From assembly GCF_001540865.1 (NCBI RefSeq), contig NC_033628.1, forward strand, positions 8,702,910 through 8,766,909: a stretch of 64,000 bases of DNA, in the 5' to 3' direction. Of this stretch, positions 48,301-58,270 are shown in pieces; within the stretch, counting starts at the first letter, position 1; each line of letters opens with the position of its first letter. This stretch comes from Ananas comosus (Eukaryota > Streptophyta > Magnoliopsida > Poales > Bromeliaceae). The notes under the pieces are model-generated. The model saw only the letters and a list, made by a program, of their open reading frames with translations, was not told the DNA's origin and searched no databases. Made by a program: the position numbers and the translations under genes.

Positions 48301-51300
48301 AAGGTGTGGGCTTGTATTTTGGTTTTCTTCATATAAAGTATATATCTCTCTCGCTCTCCCTGTGGATGTAGGCAACTTGCCGAACCACGTAAATCGCTGT
48401 CCCTTTTTTGTGTATTTCTTTTCGATTATCTTTTGCATTTTTGTTTGTTCGTGTATTTTTTGTTGATAGCACATGCAAGACGATCCTAAGTCCCAACATT
48501 GTTGATACATCTTAAGCTTGCTTTACTATTACAGAAAATATAATCAACCAACATTCTACAATCAAATTCAGCATTAATCACGACATCAGCCATTCATTTT
48601 GTATCTGATTGATTTTGAGTTGATAATATTTTGAAGAACTCCAGAAATGGAGTCAAAGTTATGGTTAATACCTTGTCATTCAAGTATATTGCGATAGAAA
48701 GTGCTTCTTCAGGTTTATTTGTCCATTCTAAAATTTTCTTGGCCCAATACATCCTGCAAAGAACAACGAAGTTAGCAACCAACAAACAAAGAAAAAAGGA
48801 AAGAGAAAGAAAAGGAAAAAAGAAAAGAAAAGAAATTCTGAACACACTTGATGTAAATAGGCACTGCTCCAAACATAGTGTCATATGAAAGACGAGTACA
48901 TAATCATACGAAAAAAAAAAAAAGAAAAGAAAAAAAAGAAGAATGATTATTGGACTCTTCTCACTACAAATATTTACATGCAGACAATCTTATGATGATA
49001 AGAGTATGATTAAATATGGGGCCTTCCATAAAGAAGGAAATATCAGGTAAAAGAAAGTTCTCTTACCGCATGAATCCATGCATTTTTCCATGATAAACCA
49101 TCTCCAACTGTGATGCATTCCAAAGCTGAAAACATTAAAAGTGTGGTCAAGACTCAATGGTAAGCACCAAAACCCATAACAACATCGAATTCTGAATTAA
49201 GAAGGGAAAACAAATCAGTTGATAACATACAGGATCAGCAGTTTGTGCTTTCTCCAACTGCTCTCTCCTGCAAACCAACAAAAGAGAACATATTCAGCCA
49301 TGCACCGAATAACAGGAAGCACCAAGAGGTCATGCGCCATGACTACAAGAGCCAGCAAAATCTTCAAGAACAGCAAATCAACTTACTCACGTATAGATGT
49401 GCTCTCTTTTATCCACAGCGTGCTCCATTAAAGTCTTGCGAGCCCACTCCCATGCACCATCCAATGAGTCGTACTTAGGCTGGTAATAGCAAAAGTTGTC
49501 TGCTAACTCCCTTCTCACTATCAACTCCTCCAAGAATGCATCAACTGCCTATACAAGAAAATCAATTTTTCTTTAACGTCTGCAGACATATCAAATCTCA
49601 TCTTTTGCATTAGTTTATTACTATAAAACAAATCATTCAGTCTGAAGTTACTAAGAAATTCAAAAGAACTTTATCAATGTAGTAGCATGATCTCTCAAAA
49701 ATACATCCAGATTACACTTTACTACTTAACATTATTCAATTTACAAGGTGGAAATGTACATACACTGCTTGAAACAAAGTGCATTTTAAAAAGTGTTGAT
49801 TTTCATACCTAACCTTTGATATTAGCACTCAACCTTTCATTATCATTAATTTCCTTAACACTTTGTCAAACTCTTTTTGGACTTTACTACAGGTTACTGT
49901 CAGAAAGTTATAGAAAATTCCATTTAGTATTAGAATAGGCCATTAGGTTGTGTCCAGAAACTTATAAATATGGGTAGTGAATGAAAGGTATTGAATTCAT
50001 ATATATATATATATATATATATATGTATAAAAGTTAAGAAACTAAAGCAGAAGTCCTAGATTTCAGATACCCATTATCAAAATTGGTTATAGTTCATATA
50101 GTATCTCGGAATTTGTACCTATTAATAAACACCAAAATTGGCTCCAATACCTACAACTAGAGAAGAAGACAGAATTTAGGCAATCTCACCTTTGGATTAG
50201 AACTCCTGCGAGCCCGTGCCTCGAGAGCACATCGTTGGGCCGAGATCTGCCCAAAGTGAAGGTAGGGTGAGAGCCCTGATAACCCCCTTGGCTTTGTCGG
50301 ATCATTCCGATCGGTATCATAATTCCTTATCCTCTTCGTAAGAAACCCATCGTTGGTCCCCAATAGCGTCTCCATCGCCGCATCCTCTCCTGGCTCACAC
50401 CACGTGATCTCAGGCGCATCCCCTACTTCCCTGTAGCACCAAAAATAATAACAACAACAATGATCATTACCTACATTTCCAGCAAACTAATGGGATATCT
50501 CAAAATTTTCTCTTCGGACTTCCAAATTTGCAAATTTTATTAAACTTCCAAAAGTTTTCAAATTCACCAACTTCAGCCAATTGACTTTGTTAAAATTGGC
50601 TTTTTCTAAACTTCAGAATTTGCAAATTTACCACTTTTTCATCAATTGACCAGTTAAAATCGACCTTTTTCAGTGAAAATGACACATTATACTATTTATA
50701 CTGTAAAAAACTTTTAATATCATATTTCATATCCAAAGTTCTATTCCATTTCCCATGCAATTCTATGTGAATTCCAGAATTCAAATCCCAAAAGAAGAAT
50801 CTCAAAGATAACATAATATTTCAAGGACAAAATGCTCACAACAGTGGAAAAGTAGCAGTATGATGTAATCAACTCAAAGTACAAATATGCACCATTTTAA
50901 AACTTTACAGGATATATTTTGGAATCAAAACAACTCCGCACTGTCAAGGCCCTTTTGTTATCTGCGGCCCCGATTTCGTCAATAACTATGAGTCTGTAAG
51001 TCGTCCGTGTCGAACACAACTATGACCTAGGGTTTTCCTTATTTTGGGTGAGTATTTACATATAAATTAGCATCTGCTTGACACCCGTGGATTCACTAGT
51101 GCTCCACATCTCATGGAACATAGGAATTTTGCTAATGACGGCCAATTTTGTACCGGATTGAGACGAAAACATGTTTGATATAGGTTGATGGCCTATGTTT
51201 TCATGAACAAGCGGCGCAAGAAAAATGTATCCCTCCTTGAGCACTTTTGTACCCCGCAGTGCCAAAAGGGGATGTTAATATATAGTAGTACGAGAAGGTT

Positions 51301-53219
51301 ATGCGAGACAATTTAAGTGAGCCATATTAAGTGAGCCTGCATTGTTGTAAGTGGGGTGTCTTTAGTGTTCGTTTTGTCCTTGTCGGCCATGACCGCCTTG
51401 TTGAATCGAGTGGCATTCCGTTGTATTTTCATTTTTTGCTATCAATAAAGTTGCCTTTTGTTTGTGCCAACTTGCAGAACATATCGTGTGTTGTACTCTC
51501 ATTTTCCTATCGCTAGTAAGAAGCGAAATTGTGCCTCAAAACTATTTAGCCGACTCGTTCGTGCAGGTGACGTACAAGCGCCAGACGGGCTTTCCATCAA
51601 AACGACATTAACCCCTGGCAGCACAGACAGCTGTGATGTTCGACTTGTTTACAGGATATAATTCCAACTATTCTAAAATACCGACATAAAACTGAATAAA
51701 ATGAAATTTTGACATGTAGGTATTCCTCATCCTCAATCCTAAAAATTTACCGATTGATATCAGTGAAGAGCTCATCCCAGTCGATTTCCAGAGGCTTCTC
51801 GCCGGTCCAGGGTATGGCAGGGGCTGGGAGCTCAGGGAACTCCACAAGGTACTCCGGCAACAACCGGTGGATCTTGGAGCGGAGGGTCCTGGCAGAGTAC
51901 TCGAGGTGGTCAGAGGCGGCCCAGACAGGCACCACGTTGTGTGCATCGACCTAGCGAAACAACCGATTATTCCAAAAGCTTAAGCAACCAGCTTTGGATA
52001 GTACTTTTAATATTTGATATTCAACACTTTCTCGAATCTTTGTATAACTCGCGGCGAGGACCGGAAAAATTTAAATGAGACTAAAGTCTAAAGGGATTCT
52101 AACTAGGTATTTCTGCTCCGATACCACATGAACAACCGATTACCCCAAAGCCTTGTGTCTAATAATGAGTGTGGAACAACCAATTTTTCTAAAACCTTTA
52201 ATAAGCTATCAAAGCTAAATTAAATGAGAAAAATTTGCATAAAATTAGGAGCTTGAACTCATAACTTGGCTTTGGTAACATATAATTTAATAATGTGAAT
52301 TTTTTCAAAAGTGCTAGTAGAACTGGGATTTAATATTATGTATTCAGCAACAAGGGTTCAAGTGTTGTGGTACGGAATCGTGCTGTAAACTTGCTGGCAC
52401 GATACAACATGATGTGTGCCGGACTGTACCGATATATGCCGGTAATAAAAAATATATATGTGTGCTGGCACAAAATAATATAAAAATTTTATTTTCTTTA
52501 GCAAACAAAATTTCCTAGTAACTTATTATGTATTTTGATCAGATCTTTTAAACTTTATTAAAAAAATTACTTACTAATTTAAAGTAAAAAGGGTTTTAAA
52601 CTGTGTCATCAGCACGGAGCTGCATCGTGCCGGTATCTTATTCGTACAATATGATACTGTAGATACGGTCCGTGCCGATTAGTACTTAAATCCTTATTCA
52701 GCAGCTTAGGCGACGACTAGAGGAACAAGGTTTTCTAATAATTTAGATTGGACAGACCTGGTGGACGGCGACGTCGGCGCCGACGGATCGGACGATGTGG
52801 TCGAGAGCGGAGCGGAAGGGGCGGAGGGGGGAGAAGTCGGCGACGAGGGCGGAGGCGGAGAGGCGGCGGAGGAGGGCGGGGAGGGAGTGGGAAGGTGGGG
52901 AATGGAGGAGGAGGAAGAAGGGGAAGGGGGAGAGGAGGAGGAGGCGGCGGAGGGAGCGGAGCATGAAGAGGAGGTGGCGGGCGCGGGCGCCGAGGAGGAA
53001 GGGGGGGCCGGGGAAGAGGGCGAAGGCGACGGCGAGCGGCGCGGAGGCGGCGGCGGCGAGGTGGGCCGCGTGGAGCAGCGCCCAGTTGTCGCGGAGCCGC
53101 TGGTCGCGGAACATCCAGTAGACCACGGGGCCGGCGGACGGGGGGCCGGGTGGGCCCGGAGAGAGTATGCGGATCCGGTTCGGGTGGACCGGGCTCGAAG
53201 CGGGTATGGCCGGACACAT
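42395..53219 (-). CDS. PHR: Class II CPD photolyase, nine exons
   Basis: Light-driven flavoenzyme that splits UV-induced cyclobutane pyrimidine dimers. Exons (minus): 53219-52758, 51950-51751, 50430-50190, 49548-49391, 49267-49231, 49125-49067, 48753-48672, 43127-43056, 42577-42395. All introns are GT-AG and phases match, giving 1494 bp and 497 residues, close to the roughly 500 usual for plants. Residues 306-320 ([15 protein letters not shown]) and 433-452 ([20 protein letters not shown]) match the two class II photolyase signatures; [17 protein letters not shown] near the N-terminus is the photolyase domain start. The ATG at 53219 is the first in frame. Exon 1 is very GC-rich, the rest is not. 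Intron 7 is 5.5 kb because of a copia insertion. The C-terminus ends KKKHSKSER, a possible nuclear signal. No disabling change seen. Confidence 0.93.
42667..42956. mobile_element. Small inverted-repeat element in photolyase intron 8
   Basis: The left end GGTAAATTGCACTACTGTTC and right end, read inversely, GGTAAATTGCATCACTACTC are inverted repeats of about 25 bp, with a second inverted pair around AACTTTTAAGTTGGA. About 290 bp, non-coding. No convincing target repeat was found. Confidence 0.55.
43826..44365 (+). repeat. Copia 5' LTR, 3' end deleted
   Basis: Starts TGTTGGTTATATG and matches the 3' LTR up to TTGTATTTTGGTTT, where the match stops. Contains CATGCATGCATGCATG at 44010-44025 and a TATAAAAG box at 44128-44135. 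Confidence 0.9.
44010..44025. promoter_or_regulatory. RY-type CATGCATG repeat in copia LTR
   Basis: A 16-bp CATGCATGCATGCATG tract about 100 bp upstream of the LTR TATA box; the 3' LTR has the same at 47964-47979. CATGCA is the RY element bound by plant B3-domain regulators of seed genes; a role here is inferred. Confidence 0.45.
44366..44891 (+). pseudogene. Copia gag C-terminus and protease
   Basis: Contains a zinc knuckle [14 protein letters not shown] (CX2CX4HX4C) and then [14 protein letters not shown], where the protease active-site triplet DSG reads DSD. The frame ends at 44891 after a frameshift near 44865. Basic Ser/Arg-rich sequence precedes the knuckle. The changed active-site Gly alone should abolish processing. 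Confidence 0.85.
44907..45937 (+). pseudogene. Copia integrase
   Basis: [21 protein letters not shown] and [19 protein letters not shown] form the GAG-pre-integrase zinc region; [32 protein letters not shown] is the core start. Stops follow at 45366 and near 45450-45510, and the frame resumes as [27 protein letters not shown] ... INRSPSTAI ... [12 protein letters not shown], the C-terminal half. Confidence 0.85.
45968..46901 (+). pseudogene. Copia reverse transcriptase
   Basis: [45 protein letters not shown] and [22 protein letters not shown] mark the RT fingers and palm; [14 protein letters not shown] supplies the YVDD catalytic box in a later frame. A TAG at 46547 and a frameshift before 46674 interrupt it. 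Confidence 0.9.
46936..47703 (+). pseudogene. Copia RNase H and pol C-terminus
   Basis: [64 protein letters not shown] and [27 protein letters not shown] are the standard copia RNase H series. A stop near 47129 and a frameshift near 47450 break the frame. Confidence 0.9.
47769..47780 (+). other. Polypurine tract of the copia element
   Basis: CCAAGGTGGAGAT directly precedes the 3' LTR start, where plus-strand priming occurs in copia elements. Confidence 0.7.
47781..48498 (+). repeat. Copia 3' LTR (718 bp)
   Basis: Starts TGTTGGTTATATG and ends GTCCCAACA. It keeps the last part (CTCTCTCGCTCTCCC to the end) that the 5' LTR has lost. Differences from the 5' LTR are scattered substitutions and small indels, so insertion is not recent. 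Confidence 0.9.
50940..51660. other. Transposon-like DNA in photolyase intron 2
   Basis: Less AT-rich than the rest of intron 2, with phrases such as GGGCCCCGATTTCG-like and CTTGTCGGCCATGACCGCC typical of LTR-type repeats. No borders or coding motif found, so only a suspicion. Confidence 0.3.
51953..52250 (-). mobile_element. TRIM relic abutting the intron 1 acceptor of photolyase
   Basis: The phrase AACAACCGATTA(T/C)(T/C)CC occurs at 51957 and again at 52131 as the two LTR ends. GCTCCGATACCA at about 52116-52127 reads TGGTATCGGAGC on the minus strand, a one-base variant of the initiator-Met primer site, two bases from the second LTR. The first LTR end stops only about 4 bp before exon 2 at 51950. 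Confidence 0.65.
52350..52694. mobile_element. MULE-type MITE in photolyase intron 1, 9-bp TSD
   Basis: TATTCAGCA at 52341-52349 repeats at 52695-52703. Ends are loosely inverted (AGGGTTCAAGTG...GTACGG and AGGATTTAAGTA...GCACGG). The 345-bp body contains several GCACGATAC / GTGCCGG phrases. It sits 63 bp downstream of the exon 1 donor. Confidence 0.7.
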
Positions 53220-54099
53220 TGGAGGAAGAGACCGAGAGCGGTGGAGGAGATGCCCGATTTGGGGGCACACCGGTTTTAAAAGCGACCGGCGAGGGAGGGA
53301 CGGACAAAATATTCCCTGTTCTTGGTGTATGAGCTTTTATTAGTTTATTTTTTCGGATTAATAATTGATCATTTTGAGGTGACTACCCCATCTTTCAAAA
53401 ATTTTATGATACTATTTAATCTTTCAATTTATTTAATTTGAATCCGTCAATATTATTTTAATATTAAATTTTGAATGTGTCGTTTATTTTTTTATAGATT
53501 TAATTAGCATGCTCTATATAATTTTCGCAACTATAAATTTGTTAAAATAAATAATTAGCTTTAATTTTAAAATTTAAGTATCTTTTACTGACTCTAATCA
53601 AAAGAATTAAAAGATTAAGTAGTAAAATTAAAATTTTAAAAAATTAAAATAGCCAACTCAAAATAGTTTCTTATTCAAGTAAGTTATGTATATTTTAATC
53701 TTTATTTTTATATATCAAACTACTAAAATTGTAAATTGAAGGTCACAAAATTAGAGTAAAATTTAATAAAATTCAAAAGATGTGTATTATAATTCATATA
53801 ACCCGTCTCCAAAAACATATAATATTAGCCTTTTATTATTATGAATTAATATTTATCGGATTATATTATGATTTTAAAATACTGATAACTAAATAATAGG
53901 CATAGTGCATGAAGTATGTGTATAGACCAGGTGTACGCAATGATTTTGGAAGGGGAGGGAGATGCGGTGGGGAAAGGGGACACGTCAATGGGAGAGCGAG
54001 GAGTGGGAATGGGGGGGAGTGGGAGATGGGCGGGAAGCGTGGCATGGGTCGGAGTCGAATGTCGATCTATCGTTGTCCATCCGCTAGCCCGGTTCTTGT
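53220..54099 (-). promoter_or_regulatory. Upstream region of the photolyase gene
   Basis: Right of the ATG is a short GC-rich leader (53220-53320), then AT-rich DNA. A TAATAAAAG phrase (minus strand, about 53332-53342) could be a TATA-type site. A GC-rich patch with GACACGTC (53979) lies 0.75 kb upstream. No element is certain. Confidence 0.35.
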
Positions 54100-54835
54100 T
54101 GAAGAAAATATCAAATTTTAAATTTTAAATTTTAAATTTTAAATTTATTTTATTTATATTTAAATTTAGTTAATATTTAATATTGTTTATTAATTTTGTT
54201 TTGGCGCAAAAAAAACTATCAAAAATTTTTTGCATTTCATTTTTTTACGTCTAACGAGAAAGAACGTGGGTTGAAAATTTTCTAACTTTCAACTCTGTCA
54301 TTCATTTGGCCAATTTCTCAAGCATTTGGAAATGGCAGATGAAAAATATGATTCTAATTTTCAGAATTAAAAAACTGATTTTGAAGGCTCCAGAATCAGA
54401 AGCAGAAAAAGTTGCTTCTCCAAAACTGATTCTGATTTGAAACTCAAACTTAAAATTTTTATTTTTATTTTAGATTCAAAGTATAAATTTAACATTAAAT
54501 TTAAATTTTGAAATTTTAAATTCATATTTAAATTTTTAAATCTCAACTTTTAAATTTTAAACTTTAAAATTTAAAATTTTAAATTTGAATTTTGAGATTA
54601 AATTTTAAATTTTAAATTTGAATTTTAAATTTCAAATCTTAGATTTTAAATTTAAAAATTTAAAATTTAAATTCAGATTGAAAAATTAAAATTTTAAACT
54701 TAAATTTAAAATTCAAATTTAAAATTTAAAATTTAAAATTTTCAAATTTATTTTTTGTTCAAATTTGAAATTTAAAAATAAGACTTTTAATCCAAATTTA
54801 AATTTTAAATTATTTTAAAATAAAATTTAGTAAAA
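54100..54835. repeat. Self-complementary AAATTT-rich low-complexity tract
   Basis: Long runs built of AAATTTTAAATTT-type units at 54111-54150 and 54460-54830, many of them palindromic, around a segment shared in style with 27170-27320. Non-coding. Confidence 0.8.
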
Positions 54836-55475
54836 ATATTAATATATGCAAGTATCAAAATTTTTTTGCCAAACAGTTTTAGAAAATCACTTCAGAAAAA
54901 TCACTTTTACCTAAACTCAGCCAAATGCTTTACATCTTTTCACCAAAATCAATTCTCCAAACCAAAATCAATTCTGCAGAAATCACTTTTTCAAAAGTTA
55001 GAACAAAACGATATTTTCTTTCCTAATAGTAATGGATGACTGGCATTGAAAGAAAAATATAAAAAAAATAGAGATTTTTCTCTTTTTTCAGTTCTTCATT
55101 GTTTTGCATATTTCTTTTACTCGGCATTGGAAGAATCTCCATCAACCTTCGTCATGATTGTGCTTGCAAAAAAGAAAAATTCCGGTGATACTTTAATTAG
55201 GTTGATGTTCTCAGTTGAGTTGCATGAAAAACGAAAATATGTCTTAGGATCGTACTACACATGCTTCCAAATTTATCAAATTTTTTTTAAAAAATTTTAG
55301 CGTTTATCTGTAAGTTTAATTTTATTTTTATCACTAAATTAGTAGATAATTTAATCACAATCAGATTCTTTTGTGCAATTTTTCTTAAGCATAATCCCAA
55401 TCTGATTGTGATTGAAATTCTAATATATGCTAATCTACTTTAAAAATAGTAAAAATATATCTTATAGACTTAGGC
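54836..55475. other. Intergenic, nothing recognised
   Basis: AT-rich. An 84-codon frame at 55046-55300 shows no family resemblance. Confidence 0.5.
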
Positions 55476-55693
55476 TTGAATACTATCAATAGCACCAAGC
55501 TATTGGTGCTATTAGATTTTCGACCCTTAAATGAAAAAATGTACGGTTAGGATGATGTGGGCCCTTAGGGCTGAGTGAGTTATTAATTTAATAATATAAT
55601 CTAACGAGTAAAAATAGTCAAAAGATTAAATCGAACGGCGGAAAACTTGATAGTACCAAACGCTTGGTGCTATCAATAGTATCCCAGCCGGAC
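55476..55693. mobile_element. Palindromic MITE, copy G (short)
   Basis: Ends GAATACTATCAATAGCACCA and TGGTGCTATCAATAGTATCC are inverted, each with an AGC(T)TGGTGCT hairpin. Internal TTAGGATGATGTGGGCCC parallels copy E at 34364. About 218 bp. Confidence 0.7.
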
Positions 55694-55699
55694 TCTATA

Positions 55700-56802
55700 T
55701 TATATATACTTTTGTATAACTTATTATGTTTGATATTAAAATTTAAATATTTCGGTAGCACTTTAAATTATTAATTGCATATCCTTATATTTATCTGTTT
55801 AAATTATAATTTTTTATATTTAATTTTTGTGGAGTGCTACTATTTTAAAAAAAAAAAATTTTTTAAATGTATATCACAATTGAATATAAAATTGAATACT
55901 ATTGTTTAAAATTTTAAATATTTTGGAATTAGCACTTTAAATTATTAATTTCATATTATTATATTTATATGTTTAAATTGTTTTTTTTTAATATTTAATT
56001 TTTGTGGGGTGCTATATTTAAAAAATTTTGTTTGTTTTTTTTTTTAATTATATCACTGTTGAATATAAAATTGAATACTAGTGTTTTACAAAAAAAAAAA
56101 AGTAAGAAAAATTTACGGTCTACTGGACTTGAACTTGAAACTATCAGATCTTATAATAACTTGTTCTAACTCAACTTATTATTATTACTTTAATCTTTTT
56201 ATATTATAAATTTTATTCATAGTGTACAGTATTGTTTCCTGCTAATTGTATTGTATCCAAAAACATTTAATTGAAATCAAACATTATAATCTATTTGGCC
56301 TATCTGTTTGCTGTTAAACCAAGCTTAATAATTTATCTTTATTAAAACTTTATTTTGGTTGATTAGGATAGAAACTTTAAACAATATGATTGTTTTTCTA
56401 AAAAAAAAAGTTTGGACATTTTTTGTACCTCATTACAATTATCCTTAATCTCTTCATTCACTCAACTAAATTATCTAAAATGATTTTCGAGGACACTTCT
56501 TGTTTTAAGTCTGAAAAATTTAGAGGGTTAGGCTTTGTGAGGTTGTAAGAATAATTGAGGCCTTGGGTTATTATCCTAGTCCTCATAATTACAATTGGAA
56601 AAACACCTTCTTATTCTACATCTAAAACTTTTTTTCTACTCATTCCGCAAATTTTTCAAAATCAAAAGATTCCTTTAAATTTGTTGTCACCTCTAAACCT
56701 TTTAAATCCTTCAAGAAAAATTAAATTTTATCGTATGTTTAGAATACTTAGTTGCCTATCTGATAAACTTCATGAAACCTATAAGAAAACACAAAACTGT
56801 CA
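55700..56802. other. Intergenic with an old internal duplication
   Basis: Phrases around AAATTATTAATT(G/T)CATAT and TTTAATTTTTGTGG recur near 55760-55880 and 55930-56080, an old ~170-bp duplication. A T-rich 94-codon frame at 56555-56839 is not recognised. Confidence 0.5.
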
Positions 56803-56811
56803 AAAATTTAA

Positions 56812-57456
56812 GGCTAAATTACAGAAAACCCCCCTGTAATAACCCGCTTTTTCACTTTCCCCCCTGACATTTAAAAACCTACACTTTACCCCCTTGTAAA
56901 ATGAAAAATGTGCACTTCACCCCTACCGTTAGGGTTCCGTCAGGGGTTCTGTTAAGAAATATTTTTTTATACCGAAAATACCCCTTCGCCTCTTCTCTGA
57001 TGCTTCGCTCCCTCCGGCTCGCCGCTTCGCCGCCTCGCCGCCTCGCCGTCCTCCACTGCTTCGCCCTCGCCCACAACTGCTTCGTCCTCCTCCGCCGCCT
57101 CGCCTTCGCCCTCGTTGTCCCTGCCTACCTCTCCATCAACACTCATCTTAGTATCTTCCCTACTGTCGCCGAAATCGATGGGCGACGACGATGTAGGAGG
57201 AGAAGGGGAGCAGTTGGAGAAGAAATTGGAGAGGAATCGTGGCCGATTGAGGTGGAAATAGCGGCGGATCGAAGGGGCGGCTGAGGAAGCTCAGGAAGAA
57301 GACAACAATGGCGAGGGGCAAAATGGTCATTTTACACACCGTAACCCCCCTGTGAACATTTTTTATTTTACAAGGGGGCAAAGTGTAGGTTTTTAAATGT
57401 CAGGGGGGGAAAGTGAAAAAGCGGGTTATTACAGGGGGGTTTTCTGTAATTTAGCC
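56812..57456. mobile_element. Non-autonomous MULE (645 bp), ~90-bp TIRs, perfect 9-bp TSD
   Basis: AAAATTTAA at 56803-56811 repeats at 57457-57465. The outer 90 bp (56812-56902 and 57366-57456) are almost perfect inverted repeats beginning GGCTAAATTACAGAAAAC and including CCCGCTTTTTCACTTTCC. Long TIRs plus 9-bp TSD define a Mutator-like element. The centre (56995-57310) is GC-rich, CGCCGC-rich and could be a captured gene fragment. Its TIR matches that of the element starting at 58271. Confidence 0.9.
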
Positions 57457-57465
57457 AAAATTTAA

Positions 57466-58270
57466 TTATGGTATGTCCTAGAAGATACTTACATTAAAGA
57501 TGAGGAAGGAACCACTAAATTTACCATTACTGATTTTAACAAGTTTACTGATTTAACAACTTTACAATGGTAGAAAGCATTTCTATACACAATCAGATCC
57601 ACCAGTTTTAGAATTGTCCAAAAAATTCATATATAGAAATAGTTCAACCTTAGATGATACTTATCAAACTACCTGCCTATTGGACAAATTATCTCTTTCT
57701 GATCCTCAAAGAGCTTAGAAAAACCCAAAGTGGTCTTAAACTTAGGTTGGTAACTCAAGTTGTTAGAATAAAAGACCAATAACAACTTAAGGAGATTAAA
57801 CAGTCGATCTAGAATAAATCTGATCGAAATTTAGAAACCGGAATCATGAGCCTAAAGGTAAAAATTTTAATCTAAGATCACGTTTGGTTCACATTATGTA
57901 GTATATTATAGGTTATTTCGACATAATCAGATATCTGAGATTTCTAAATCAGATTACTAGTAATGCTGTATTTCCTCGTTTGACTTGATGTAGTAATATA
58001 ATGTTGGATTATAGTATATATAGAATTACTATGTGTGGTTCATTTTATAAAATTTAGTAATTCTGATAATAAAGTATAATCAATTTCACAATTGTACTAA
58101 GGGAATGTTTGGTTTGTAGTAAAACTGTGAAAAATAATTTTCTACGGAAAAGAGTATTCAATGGAAAAATAGTTTTACGATTTTTGATTTTTGGTTTGTT
58201 GTAAAAGAAAAACAAATTTCATGCCCCACGTGTTTGGTTGGTAGGAAAAAAAACTAAGAATTTATTTTTT
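57466..58270. other. Intergenic with Tourist-like fragments
   Basis: CACGTTTGGTTCACATTATG near 57892 and GGAATGTTTGGTTTGTAG near 58103 resemble ends of Tourist elements, but partner ends were not found. Confidence 0.4.

Larger units (their letters stand above)
43826..48498 (+). mobile_element. Ty1/copia (Tork/Tnt1-like) retrotransposon in photolyase intron 7
   Basis: Two direct LTRs (43826-44365 and 47781-48498) flank gag/protease, integrase, reverse transcriptase and RNase H in the copia order. It lies on the strand opposite to the host gene. The flanking bases TTATT (43821-43825) and TTGTT (48499-48503) are a near 5-bp target repeat. The 5' LTR lacks about 180 bp at its 3' end and the primer site and gag N-terminus are gone, so an internal deletion joins 44365 to gag. 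Many stops and frameshifts make it inactive. Confidence 0.92.

Noticed and set aside
43826..48498. Active copia element
   Set aside because: 5' LTR end and primer site are deleted, protease triplet is changed and several stops and frameshifts are present.
53220..53270. Photolyase start further upstream at 53270
   Set aside because: The codon there is GTG. The first in-frame ATG is at 53219, which also gives the expected N-terminal length.
52748..53332. Plus-strand and other minus-strand open frames (60-190 codons, Gly/Glu/Arg- or Pro-rich) over photolyase exon 1
   Set aside because: They arise from GC-rich exon 1 read in wrong frames; only the frame with [17 protein letters not shown] matches a known protein and splices on.
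56901..57381. 127-codon ORF in the non-autonomous MULE
   Set aside because: It starts in the TIR and runs through CG-rich low-complexity DNA; no protein family seen. A captured fragment is possible but not a gene.
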